NCBI RefSeq assembly: GCF_946885885.1
Contig: NZ_CAMPHN010000189.1
Location: 1 to 8,062 of the forward strand
Source of the DNA: an uncultured Pseudomonas sp.
GTDB taxonomy: Bacteria > Pseudomonadota > Gammaproteobacteria > Pseudomonadales > Pseudomonadaceae
Length of the DNA stretch: 8,062 nt
Direction: 5' to 3'
The notes under the pieces are model-generated. The model saw nothing but the letters and a program-made list of their open reading frames with translations, had not been told where the DNA came from and searched no databases. The position numbers and the translations under genes were made by a program. Positions 1 to 8,062 of this stretch are shown here, one piece after another; within the stretch, counting starts at the first letter, position 1, and the number at the start of each line of letters is the position of its first letter.

Positions 1-399
1 GAGTTGGGTATCGAGGTGGTGGATGTGCGGGTCAAGGCCATCGATCTGCCGAAAGAGGTCAACCGCAGCGTGTTCGACCGGATGAGCTCCGAGCGCGAGC
101 GCGAGGCCCGCGAGCATCGCGCCAAGGGCCGCGAGCTGGCCGAAGGTATTCGCGCCGATGCCGACCGTCAGCGCCGCGTGTTGCTCGCCGATGCCTACCG
201 TCAGGCGGAAGAGCTGCGTGGTGATGGCGACGCCCAGGCGGCCGCGATTTACTCCAAGGCGTATGGGCAGGATCAGGAGTTCTATTCGTTCTACCGCAGC
301 CTGAGGGCTTATCGCGAGAGCTTCGCCGATAAGCGCGATGTGCTGGTGTTGGATCCGAGCAGTGACTTCTTCCGCTATCTGGAAAAGTCCAAGCCCTGA
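1..399 (+). CDS. hflC: HflC, FtsH-protease modulator (SPFH family), 3' end only
   Basis: This is the C-terminal 132 codons of HflC; the 5' part lies left of the window and the frame is open from base 1. HflC and HflK form a large membrane-anchored SPFH (band-7) assembly that encloses the FtsH AAA protease and modulates its degradation of membrane and regulatory proteins. Visible here are the end of the SPFH domain (VDVRVKAIDLPKEV), a long charged coiled-coil helix rich in Glu/Arg/Ala (about codons 27-85), and the conserved HflC tail with FYSFYRSLRAYRESF and the terminal DFFRYLEK block. These line up with the E. coli HflC C-terminus as I remember it, including the length of the tail. It would be the last gene of an hflK-hflC unit. 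The TGA at 397-399 is followed by repeats and a terminator. Identification is firm; the missing N-terminus cannot be assessed. Confidence 0.95.
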   Translation, partial: ELGIEVVDVRVKAIDLPKEVNRSVFDRMSSEREREAREHRAKGRELAEGIRADADRQRRVLLADAYRQAEELRGDGDAQAAAIYSKAYGQDQEFYSFYRSLRAYRESFADKRDVLVLDPSSDFFRYLEKSKP

Positions 400-422
400 A
401 GGCAGCGTTAAGCCGCAAGTCA

Positions 423-458
423 TAAGCTGCAAGTAGGCGCCGACCTGCTTGCAGCTTA
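423..458. repeat. 15-bp inverted repeat (hairpin) after hflC
   Basis: The arms at 423-437 and 444-458 pair over 15 bp with one G-U wobble (434 with 447), around a 6-nt loop (438-443). A degenerate extra copy of the arm (AAGCCGCAAGT, 410-420) precedes it. No T tract follows, so it is not an intrinsic terminator by itself. It may act as a 3'-end stabiliser of the hflC message or be a member of the AAGCTGCAAG-type intergenic repeats that I recall from Pseudomonas genomes. Confidence 0.75.
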
Positions 459-460
459 AA

Positions 461-499
461 GCTTGTGGCTTGTGGCTTGTGGCTTGTGGCTTGTGGCTT
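461..499. repeat. Heptamer tandem repeat, about 5.6 copies of GCTTGTG
   Basis: Five perfect head-to-tail copies of GCTTGTG occupy 461-495, followed by a partial copy (GCTT, 496-499). The unit resembles the arm of the adjacent hairpin (GCTTGCAG), so both may derive from one repeat family. The array is non-coding, between the hflC stop and the next terminator. Perfect short-unit arrays of this kind can change copy number by replication slippage, so the number of units may vary between strains. Confidence 0.9.
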
Positions 500-505
500 T
501 TAGCG

Positions 506-514
506 TGGTATCAT
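506..514 (+). promoter_or_regulatory. Candidate extended -10 promoter for the DUF2065-hisZ unit
   Basis: TGGTATCAT at 506-514 fits an extended -10 element (TGn followed by TATCAT, 5 of 6 to the sigma-70 consensus). No good -35 lies at 16-18 bp; TTGTGG motifs from the heptamer array occur at spacers of 12 and 19 bp. Initiation would fall near 521, just at the start of the terminator hairpin. This is a prediction from motif only. Confidence 0.35.
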
Positions 515-520
515 TCGGCA

Positions 521-543
521 GCCGGGAAAATCCCGGCTTTTTT
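521..543 (+). terminator. Intrinsic terminator between hflC and the DUF2065 gene
   Basis: A perfect 7-bp stem (GCCGGGA 521-527 with TCCCGGC 531-537) closes an AAA loop and is followed directly by six T residues (538-543). It is a classic Rho-independent terminator on the plus strand, most simply ending the hflC transcript. It ends only 15 nt before the next start codon, so the following gene must be transcribed through it or from a promoter upstream of it. Confidence 0.88.
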
Positions 544-558
544 GCGTCTGTGGGAATC

Positions 559-744
559 ATGTGGCAGGAATTGGGCGTCGCGCTTTGTCTATTGCTGGTG
601 CTCGAAGGCATCCTGCCCTTCCTTTGTCCGCGTCAGTGGCGCGACGCGCTTTTGCAGTTGGTACGGCTGTCGGATCGACGGCTGCGCCTTATAGGGTTGG
701 CCAGCATGCTGCTGGGCACAGCTTTCCTTTATTGGCTTCATTGA
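559..744 (+). CDS. DUF2065 (YjeT-like) small inner-membrane protein
   Basis: This gene encodes a 61-residue hydrophobic protein of unknown function in the DUF2065/YjeT family. Two membrane segments are visible, about residues 5-22 and 44-60, joined by a short basic loop ([20 protein letters not shown]). The family pattern is present: MWQEL at the start, EGILPFLCP near residues 16-24, and a Gly/Leu-rich second helix ending in YWLH. E. coli yjeT also lies between hflC and purA, which supports the assignment. The ATG at 559 is chosen because it gives the normal family length and N-terminus. The frame stays open further upstream through the terminator and the heptamer repeats, but that extension has no family resemblance. 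The ribosome site is weak (GGGA at 552-555). The gene ends 37 nt before hisZ, so the two are probably one transcription unit. The molecular role is unknown. Confidence 0.88.
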   Translation: MWQELGVALCLLLVLEGILPFLCPRQWRDALLQLVRLSDRRLRLIGLASMLLGTAFLYWLH

Positions 745-781
745 AGGCTGGTGCCGCCCGGTTCAAGAGGGGAATGGCGAA

Positions 782-3371
<2,590 letters not shown>

Positions 3372-3391
3372 TCGGCTGCGCGGTAACGAGG

Positions 3392-3417
3392 AAGGGTCGC
3401 CATTGGCGGCCCTTTTT
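3392..3417 (+). terminator. Intrinsic terminator after purA
   Basis: A 10-bp stem (3392-3401 with 3405-3414, one G-U wobble at 3397/3409) closes an ATT loop. The stem runs into five T residues (3413-3417), with another T run at 3420-3424. It lies 20 nt after the purA stop and separates purA from the chemoreceptor gene. Confidence 0.92.
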
Positions 3418-3459
3418 CGTTTTTAGTGCGCTCTTTTAGTTTTAAATATAAATGTTGCC

Positions 3460-3486
3460 TAGAGTTATGGGCATATCGGCCGATTC
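3460..3486 (+). promoter_or_regulatory. Candidate sigma-28 (FliA) promoter for the chemoreceptor gene
   Basis: TAGAGTTA at 3460-3467 matches the flagellar sigma consensus TAAAGTTT at 6 of 8 positions. GCCGATTC at 3479-3486 matches GCCGATAA at 6 of 8. The 11 bases between these octamers equal the canonical spacing (TAAA-N15-GCCGATAA). Initiation would be near 3493, about 30 nt before the preferred TTG start. Chemoreceptor genes are typical FliA targets, so motif and gene function agree. Confidence 0.6.
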
Positions 3487-3510
3487 ATAGGTATTGGTAA
3501 TCCTGTTCGC

Positions 3511-3516
3511 GAGGGG
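3511..3516 (+). promoter_or_regulatory. Ribosome binding site that sets the chemoreceptor start
   Basis: GAGGGG at 3511-3516 lies 7 nt before a TTG at 3524. The longest reading of the frame would start at another TTG (3494), which has no purine-rich site before it and would sit right at the predicted transcription start. The downstream TTG is therefore preferred. Confidence 0.65.
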
Positions 3517-3523
3517 TGGGGCC

Positions 3524-5449
3524 TTGTTCTCTCTATTGCATAGTCGCTTGCTGCGTCCGGTGTTTATCGCGCTCGGGGTCGCCATCGTGCTCCAGGTGCT
3601 GGTGTCGGTGTGGTTGACCCGAACGACGGTGGATGACCTGGTGGCCGACCTGGCGACGCGACTGCAGGGCGACAGTCAGCGTCTGGGCGATGAATTGGGC
3701 GTGGCGGAGCGCGAAGTCGTGCAGGGGTTGACGGCGTTGTCCGCGAATACCCGGCAGAGTCTCGGCACTGCGTTGTCGGAGCGGCTGCAGGCCGAGCAGG
3801 CGCAACTGCGCGGCGTGCTGGAAAAGAATCTCAAACAGTCGGGCAGCGCGCTGGCCTTGCTGTTGGCGGGGGTCGCGCCGAAGGCGGTGTGGGACAACGA
3901 CGTCCCGGCGTTGACGGCCTTCGTGCGCATTGCGCAGCGCGATCCGGCTGTGCTGTTCGCGGTCTATTACGATGCCGAGGGTAAGCGTCTGACCCGCAGC
4001 TTCAATCGCAGCGATTCCCGGGTGCGCGAGCTGGTTGCGGTGGGGCAGGGCGAAACCCCGCTGGATAAATTGGTCGATGCGGCATCGCGCGATCCGCAAG
4101 TCTATATCGCCGAGGCCGACATCAATCCCATGGGGGCGAAAATCGGCAGCATTCAGCTGGGGCTGTCCATGGCGTCCGTGGATCAGGAATTGCAAGCGTT
4201 GGATCAGCGTTTCGCGGCGCTGATGGATAACGCGGGCGAGCTTGTGGATGCCAGTTTGGTCGGCGCGGCGCGCGACAGTACCGTCACACTGCAACGGCGC
4301 TTGGGCGATGCGCAGCAGGCTGCCGAGGGCATGGCGCAGAATAGTTTGGCGTCGGTGCGTTCGGCGGCGGACAGTTTGCGCTGGCGCATTGCCGTCGGCT
4401 TGCTGGTCGTCGGGTTGCTGGCGTTGCTCGTGGTGGCCCTGGTGCTCGGCTGGCGCGTGCTCAGCCGTTTGCGCTTGTTGATCACGGCGATGAACGATCT
4501 GGCCGCGGGCGAGGGCGACCTGACCCGGCGGGTGGAGTTGAACAGTCGCGACGAGGTGGGCGAGATGGCGAGTGCCGTCAACCGTTTCGTCGCCAAATTG
4601 CAGCCGATCGTGCGCGAAGCGGGTGAGGTGGCGGTACGCACCGGTCAGGAAATCGAAAGCCTGGCATTGCGTAGCGCGGCCGCGGAGTCGGCGGCCGAGC
4701 GCCAGCGCGACGAGGTTGCCGGCAGTTTGCAGGCGTTGGCGCAGATGGCCGACGAGGCACAGGCGGAAAGCCAGGCCATGCAGGAGGCATTGCGGCGTGT
4801 GGCGGCGATTCGCCAGTCGAGCGACGATAATGTCGCGATCGCCAAGCGGGTTGGCGGGGCTATCGAAGAGTTGGTGCGTAGCGTGGAGGCCGGGGCGGCG
4901 GTGATCGAGCGTCTGGCCAGGCAAAGCGAGCAGATCGAGGTGGTGCTGACGGTGATCCATGGCATCGCCGAGCAGACCAATCTGCTGGCCTTGAACGCTG
5001 CGATCGAGGCGGCGCGGGCCGGCGAGATGGGGCGCGGCTTTGCCGTGGTGGCGGATGAGGTGCGTGCGCTGGCCAGCAAGACCCAGCAGTCGACTGGCGA
5101 TATCCAGGCGCATATCGGCGCCTTGCAGCAAGGCGCGCGCGAGGCGGTCGGGGCGATCAATCAGGCGGGCGAGCAGGCCGCGCGTGGGCTCTCCGCGCTG
5201 CATGAAAGCGAGCGGGTGCAGGAGTCGGTGCAGGCTGCGGTCGAGGAGGTGCACGGTGCGATCAATGCGGCGACTTCGGCATCGGCGCATCAGGCCGAGG
5301 GCGCGGATGCCGTGCGCGGGCGGGTCGAGGTGATTCATTCCGAGGCGCAGCGGGCCGCCGAGGCGGTCGCGGCGACGGCGCAAAGCGGTCGGGTGCTGGA
5401 CGGTTTGGCCGCGCAGCTCAAGGCCAGTCTCGGGCAATTCCGGGTTTAG
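3524..5449 (+). CDS. Methyl-accepting chemotaxis protein (transmembrane chemoreceptor)
   Basis: This is a chemoreceptor of 641 residues that would signal through CheW/CheA to the flagellar motor. In order it has a short cytoplasmic start, TM1 (about 12-31), a periplasmic sensor (32-286), TM2 (about 287-310), a HAMP linker (about 308-360, with the DEVGEM motif at 343-348) and a helical signalling domain. The hairpin tip is canonical: [19 protein letters not shown] begins at E483, followed by [15 protein letters not shown]. The sensor contains a predicted alpha/beta core, with VWDND near W123, FAVYYDAEG at 145-153 and IGSIQLGLS from 207, flanked by long helices. It resembles a Cache/PAS-type domain, but the ligand cannot be named. 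The C-terminus (LGQFRV) lacks a CheR-tethering pentapeptide. The start is a TTG chosen for its ribosome site; the upstream TTG at 3494 would add ten residues. Leucine TTG codons are common, unlike in purA, suggesting lower expression. A FliA-type promoter precedes it and a shared terminator follows. Confidence 0.95.
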   Translation: MFSLLHSRLLRPVFIALGVAIVLQVLVSVWLTRTTVDDLVADLATRLQGDSQRLGDELGVAEREVVQGLTALSANTRQSLGTALSERLQAEQAQLRGVLEKNLKQSGSALALLLAGVAPKAVWDNDVPALTAFVRIAQRDPAVLFAVYYDAEGKRLTRSFNRSDSRVRELVAVGQGETPLDKLVDAASRDPQVYIAEADINPMGAKIGSIQLGLSMASVDQELQALDQRFAALMDNAGELVDASLVGAARDSTVTLQRRLGDAQQAAEGMAQNSLASVRSAADSLRWRIAVGLLVVGLLALLVVALVLGWRVLSRLRLLITAMNDLAAGEGDLTRRVELNSRDEVGEMASAVNRFVAKLQPIVREAGEVAVRTGQEIESLALRSAAAESAAERQRDEVAGSLQALAQMADEAQAESQAMQEALRRVAAIRQSSDDNVAIAKRVGGAIEELVRSVEAGAAVIERLARQSEQIEVVLTVIHGIAEQTNLLALNAAIEAARAGEMGRGFAVVADEVRALASKTQQSTGDIQAHIGALQQGAREAVGAINQAGEQAARGLSALHESERVQESVQAAVEEVHGAINAATSASAHQAEGADAVRGRVEVIHSEAQRAAEAVAATAQSGRVLDGLAAQLKASLGQFRV

Positions 5450-5462
5450 GTTTTAGGTGGTG

Positions 5463-5482
5463 GGTGGGGCTTGGGCCCCGCC
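5463..5482 (+). other. GC-rich hairpin after the chemoreceptor gene
   Basis: Arms 5463-5470 and 5475-5482 pair over 8 bp with one G-U wobble (5465/5480) around a TTGG loop. No T tract follows. It lies 13 nt past the stop codon, inside the 3' untranslated region and upstream of the true terminator. It may only stabilise the transcript end. Confidence 0.45.
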
Positions 5483-5534
5483 TGGGTATTCGATGCGGGC
5501 TTCCGTCTGCGCCGGGCAGGAAAATGCAGGCAAT

Positions 5535-5564
5535 AAAAAACCGAGCGCTTGGCTCGGTTTTTTT
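5535..5564. terminator. Bidirectional terminator between chemoreceptor and tRNA-Leu
   Basis: A 6-bp stem (CCGAGC 5541-5546 with GCTCGG 5552-5557, 5-nt loop) is flanked by six A residues on the left (5535-5540) and seven T residues on the right (5558-5564). It therefore reads as an intrinsic terminator on both strands, serving the plus-strand chemoreceptor and the minus-strand tRNA-Leu. It begins 5 nt beyond the tRNA CCA end. Confidence 0.92.
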
Positions 5565-5568
5565 GAAT

Positions 5569-5655
5569 TGGTGCCCAGGAGAAGACTCGAACTTCCACGA
5601 CCGTAAGGTCACCAGCACCTGAAGCTGGCGTGTCTACCAATTTCACCACCTGGGC
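5569..5655 (-). tRNA. tRNA-Leu, anticodon CAG
   Basis: The minus strand folds into a complete 87-nt class II tRNA. It has a 7-bp acceptor stem (5649-5655 with 5573-5579), a 3-bp D stem with a GG-containing loop, and a 5-bp anticodon stem with loop TTCAGGT. The anticodon CAG is at complement 5619-5621. It also has a 15-nt long variable arm with a 4-bp stem, a 5-bp T stem with loop TTCGAGT, discriminator A and an encoded CCA (5569-5571). The long variable arm plus CAG identify leucine. It reads CUG, the dominant leucine codon in GC-rich pseudomonads. It is a single-tRNA unit with its own promoter and terminator, divergent from rnr. Confidence 0.97.
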
Positions 5656-5719
5656 GTCGATTGCAAATATTGTGCGTTTGCTATCAACTACAACTACGTT
5701 TGCCGTCGTTGTGGCGCGC

Positions 5720-5748
5720 ATAATACGGATCGACTTTTTGCTTGTAAA
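5720..5748 (-). promoter_or_regulatory. Sigma-70 promoter for tRNA-Leu with GC-rich discriminator
   Basis: On the minus strand TTTACA (complement 5743-5748, 5 of 6) and TATTAT (complement 5720-5725, 5 of 6) are separated by exactly 17 bp. The -10 is followed by GCGCGCC, a GC-rich discriminator typical of stable-RNA promoters under stringent (ppGpp/DksA) control. Initiation would lie near 5713, giving a 5' leader of roughly 55-60 nt to be removed by RNase P at 5655. Confidence 0.65.
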
Positions 5749-5779
5749 CCCCTGTTGCGGAAAATTTTTATTCTGCACG

Positions 5780-5793
5780 CCGGGCTGACCCGG
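5780..5793 (+). other. Small hairpin in the rnr upstream region
   Basis: CCGGG (5780-5784) and CCCGG (5789-5793) form a 5-bp all-GC stem with a CTGA loop in the 206-nt gap between the divergent tRNA-Leu and rnr genes. No T tract follows. No convincing rnr promoter was found; the AT-rich stretch 5761-5774 is the most likely place. The function of the hairpin is unknown. Confidence 0.35.
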
Positions 5794-5830
5794 ACAGGGG
5801 TTTCGCGCTTCAATAGAGGCATGGCAAAAC

Positions 5831-5855
5831 GAATTTTTATATAAAAGGTGAATTC
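5831..5855 (+). promoter_or_regulatory. AU-rich structured leader containing the rnr ribosome site
   Basis: The ribosome site AAGGTG (5845-5850) lies 11 nt before the rnr ATG. It is overlapped by a perfect 12-nt palindrome TTTTATATAAAA (5835-5846) and enclosed by complementary GAATT (5831-5835) and AATTC (5851-5855). The RNA could form a weak A-U hairpin around the site. Whether it affects translation is unknown. Confidence 0.4.
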
Positions 5856-5861
5856 TCTCTA

Positions 5862-8062
5862 ATGGCCGATTGGCAATCCCTCGATCCCGAGGCCGCTCGC
5901 GAAGCGGAAAAATACGAAAACCCCATCCCCAGCCGCGAATTGATTCTGCAGCACCTCGCCGACCGCGGGTCGCCAGCCAATCGCGAGCAACTGCTCGAAG
6001 AGTTCGGCCTGACCACCGAAGAGCAGATCGAAGCGCTGCGCCGCCGTCTGCGTGCGATGGAGCGTGACGGTCAACTGATCTACACCCGCCGCGGTACCTA
6101 CGCGCCCGTCGATAAGCTGGATCTGGTGCTGGGCCGTATCAGCGGTCACCGCGACGGCTTCGGCTTCCTGATCCCGGACGACGGCAGTGACGACCTGTTT
6201 TTAAGCCCGGCGCAGATGCGTCTGGTGTTCGATGGCGATCGTGCTTTGGCGCGCGTTTCCGGGCTGGATCGTCGTGGTCGCCGTGAAGGCGGTATCGTCG
6301 AAGTGATTTCCCGTGCCCACGAATCCATCGTCGGCCGCTACTACGAAGAAAGCGGCATTGGTTTCGTGGTCGCCGATAACCCGAAGATCCAGCAGGAAGT
6401 GCTGGTGACGCCGGGGCGCAATGCCGGGGCCAAGCAGGGGCAGTTCGTCGAGGTGAAGATCACTCACTGGCCGACCCCGCGCTTCCAGCCGCAGGGCGAT
6501 GTGATCGAAGTGGTCGGCAACTACATGGCGCCGGGCATGGAGATCGATGTCGCGCTGCGTAGCTACGACATTCCCCATGTCTGGCCCGAGGCGGTGATCA
6601 AGGAGGCGCACAAGCTCAAGCCGGAAGTCGAGGAGAAGGACAAGGAGAAGCGTGTCGACCTGCGCCACCTGCCGTTCGTCACCATCGACGGCGAGGATGC
6701 CCGCGACTTCGACGACGCGGTCTATTGCGAGAAGAACGGCAGCAACTGGCGGCTGTTCTCCGGTGGTTGGAAGCTCTATGTGGCGATTGCCGACGTTTCC
6801 CATTACGTGAAGGTCGACTCGGCGCTGGACGCGGAAGCGCAGGTGCGCGGTAACTCGGTGTATTTCCCCGAGCGGGTGATTCCGATGTTGCCGGAAGAGC
6901 TGTCCAACGGTCTGTGCTCGCTCAACCCTCATGTCGATCGTCTGGCCATGGTCTGCGAGATCAGCATCTCCAAGACCGGCAAGATGACCGACTACCAGTT
7001 CTACGAAGCGGTGATCCATTCCCACGCGCGGCTGACCTACAACAAGGTCAGCGCCATGCTCGAACAGCCGAAAACCAGCGAAGGCAAGGCCCTGCGCAGC
7101 GAGTACAAGGGGGTGCTGCCGCACCTCAATCAGCTTTACTCGCTGTACCAAGTGTTGCTGGCCGCCCGTCACGAGCGCGGCGCCATCGATTTCGAGACCC
7201 AGGAAACCCGCATCATCTTCGGCTCGGGGCGCAAGATTGCGGAAATTCGCCCGACCCAGCGCAACGATGCGCACAAGCTGATCGAGGAGTGCATGCTGGC
7301 CGCCAACGTGGCGACCGCGGCCTTTATGCAGAAGCATGAAATCCCCGCGTTGTACCGGGTGCACGATGGCCCGCCGCTGGAGCGTGTGGAAAAGCTCAAG
7401 GCGTTCCTCGCCGAGCTCGGCCTGTCGCTGCATCGCGGCAAATCCAAGGACGGTCCGACGCCCAAGGATTATCAGGCGCTGCTGGAAAGCATCCGCGAGC
7501 GCCCGGATTACCACCTGATCCAGACGGTCATGCTGCGTTCGCTGAGCCAGGCGGTGTACAGCGCCGACAATCAGGGCCACTTCGGCCTGAACTACGACGC
7601 TTACGCCCACTTCACCTCGCCGATTCGCCGTTACCCGGACCTGCTGATCCATCGGGCGATCCGCAGTGTGATCCGCTCCAAGCGCGAAACCCCGCACGTC
7701 CAGCGAGCGGGCGCGGCGAGCATGCCCAAGGCGCGTATCTATCCCTACGACGAGGCGGCGCTCGAGCAGCTCGGCGAGCAGTGCTCGATGTCCGAGCGGC
7801 GCGCCGACGAAGCCACCCGGGATGTGGTGAATTGGCTGAAGTGCGAGTTCATGAAGGATCGAGTCGGCGAAACCTTCCCCGGGGTGATCACCGCGGTGAC
7901 CGGCTTCGGTCTGTTCGTCGAGTTGACCGATATCTATGTCGAGGGGCTGGTGCATGTCACCGCTTTGCCGGGCGACTACTACCATTTCGATCCGGTTCAC
8001 CACCGCCTGGCGGGCGAGCGCAGCGGGCGCAGTTTCCGCCTCGGCGATAGCGTCGAAGTCAA
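5862..8062 (+). CDS. rnr: RNase R, 3'-5' exoribonuclease, 3' end outside window
   Basis: RNase R is a processive hydrolytic 3'-5' exoribonuclease of the RNase II (RNB) family that degrades structured RNA and acts in rRNA, tRNA and trans-translation quality control. The frame is open for 733 complete codons to the window edge. Domains in order are an N-terminal winged-helix region (about 20-85), two cold-shock OB domains (about 90-150 and 165-245) and the RNB catalytic domain (about 266-600). The S1 domain starts near V668 (VGETFPGVITAVTGFGLFVEL) and is cut by the edge. The active-site block DGEDARDFDD places Asp276, 282, 284 and 285 at the positions of E. coli D272, D278, D280 and D281, and HFTSPIRRYPDL follows near 583-594. 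The ATG at 5862 gives the usual Pseudomonas N-terminus MADWQSLDPEAAREAEKYEN, with AAGGTG at 5845-5850 as ribosome site. It is transcribed divergently from tRNA-Leu. The basic C-terminal tail is not visible. Confidence 0.97.
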   Translation, partial: MADWQSLDPEAAREAEKYENPIPSRELILQHLADRGSPANREQLLEEFGLTTEEQIEALRRRLRAMERDGQLIYTRRGTYAPVDKLDLVLGRISGHRDGFGFLIPDDGSDDLFLSPAQMRLVFDGDRALARVSGLDRRGRREGGIVEVISRAHESIVGRYYEESGIGFVVADNPKIQQEVLVTPGRNAGAKQGQFVEVKITHWPTPRFQPQGDVIEVVGNYMAPGMEIDVALRSYDIPHVWPEAVIKEAHKLKPEVEEKDKEKRVDLRHLPFVTIDGEDARDFDDAVYCEKNGSNWRLFSGGWKLYVAIADVSHYVKVDSALDAEAQVRGNSVYFPERVIPMLPEELSNGLCSLNPHVDRLAMVCEISISKTGKMTDYQFYEAVIHSHARLTYNKVSAMLEQPKTSEGKALRSEYKGVLPHLNQLYSLYQVLLAARHERGAIDFETQETRIIFGSGRKIAEIRPTQRNDAHKLIEECMLAANVATAAFMQKHEIPALYRVHDGPPLERVEKLKAFLAELGLSLHRGKSKDGPTPKDYQALLESIRERPDYHLIQTVMLRSLSQAVYSADNQGHFGLNYDAYAHFTSPIRRYPDLLIHRAIRSVIRSKRETPHVQRAGAASMPKARIYPYDEAALEQLGEQCSMSERRADEATRDVVNWLKCEFMKDRVGETFPGVITAVTGFGLFVELTDIYVEGLVHVTALPGDYYHFDPVHHRLAGERSGRSFRLGDSVEV

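Noticed and set aside
463..558. In-frame upstream extension of the DUF2065 gene through the heptamer repeats, giving a repeated Leu-Val-Ala-Cys-Gly peptide
   Set aside because: It would translate the terminator and the repeat array, has no ribosome site, and adds residues absent from the family.
3440..3455. Sigma-70 -10 element in the AT-rich TTTTAAATATAAAT stretch upstream of the chemoreceptor
   Set aside because: No -35 match at a usable distance was found, and the FliA-type motif just downstream is a better explanation.
3533..5437. 634-codon minus-strand open frame antisense to the chemoreceptor
   Set aside because: It mirrors the chemoreceptor codon bias, has a His/Arg/Leu-rich composition and no family features; it is a shadow.
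3372..5655. Genomic island or integrated element at the tRNA-Leu 3' end carrying the chemoreceptor
   Set aside because: There is no integrase and no duplicated tRNA 3' end was seen near 3372-3493. The tRNA has an intact CCA end and terminator.
5780..5793. Intrinsic terminator upstream of rnr
   Set aside because: The 5-bp GC stem has no following T tract.
6201..8003. 600-codon minus-strand open frame antisense to rnr
   Set aside because: The plus frame encodes complete RNase R motifs; the antisense frame is a compositional shadow without a recognisable product.

Overview
The window is ordinary chromosomal core sequence from a gammaproteobacterium that looks like a Pseudomonas species. The evidence is high GC content, the gene order hflC, small DUF2065 gene, hisZ, purA, then tRNA-Leu and rnr, and close recognisable matches of the encoded proteins to Pseudomonas families. 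It is probably not P. aeruginosa: from memory, that species has no chemoreceptor gene between purA and the tRNA, whereas one is present here.

Layout. (1) The 3' end of hflC (1-399) is followed by a repeat-rich spacer: a 15-bp inverted repeat, a heptamer tandem array and an intrinsic terminator. (2) A 61-codon DUF2065 membrane protein gene (559-744), hisZ (782-1969) and purA (2076-3371) follow on the same strand. The first two are probably co-transcribed. purA may add its own promoter in the 106-nt gap, and it ends at a strong terminator. (3) A methyl-accepting chemotaxis protein gene (start most likely TTG 3524, end 5449) sits behind a candidate sigma-28 (FliA) promoter. (4) A tRNA-Leu(CAG) gene on the minus strand (5569-5655) converges on the chemoreceptor across a shared bidirectional terminator. 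It has a good sigma-70 promoter with a GC-rich discriminator. (5) rnr, encoding RNase R, starts at 5862 and runs off the right edge inside its S1 domain.

The genes are mostly unrelated housekeeping functions: HflKC/FtsH protease control, the first step of histidine synthesis (HisZ with HisG), the committed step from IMP to AMP (PurA), leucine decoding and RNA decay. The chemoreceptor is the only accessory-looking gene, and its promoter ties it to the flagellar regulon rather than to its neighbours.

I found no mobile element, CRISPR array, defence cassette or clearly new system. The points most worth a second look are regulatory: the promoter/terminator arrangement before the DUF2065 gene, the FliA-type promoter, and the AU-rich leader of rnr.
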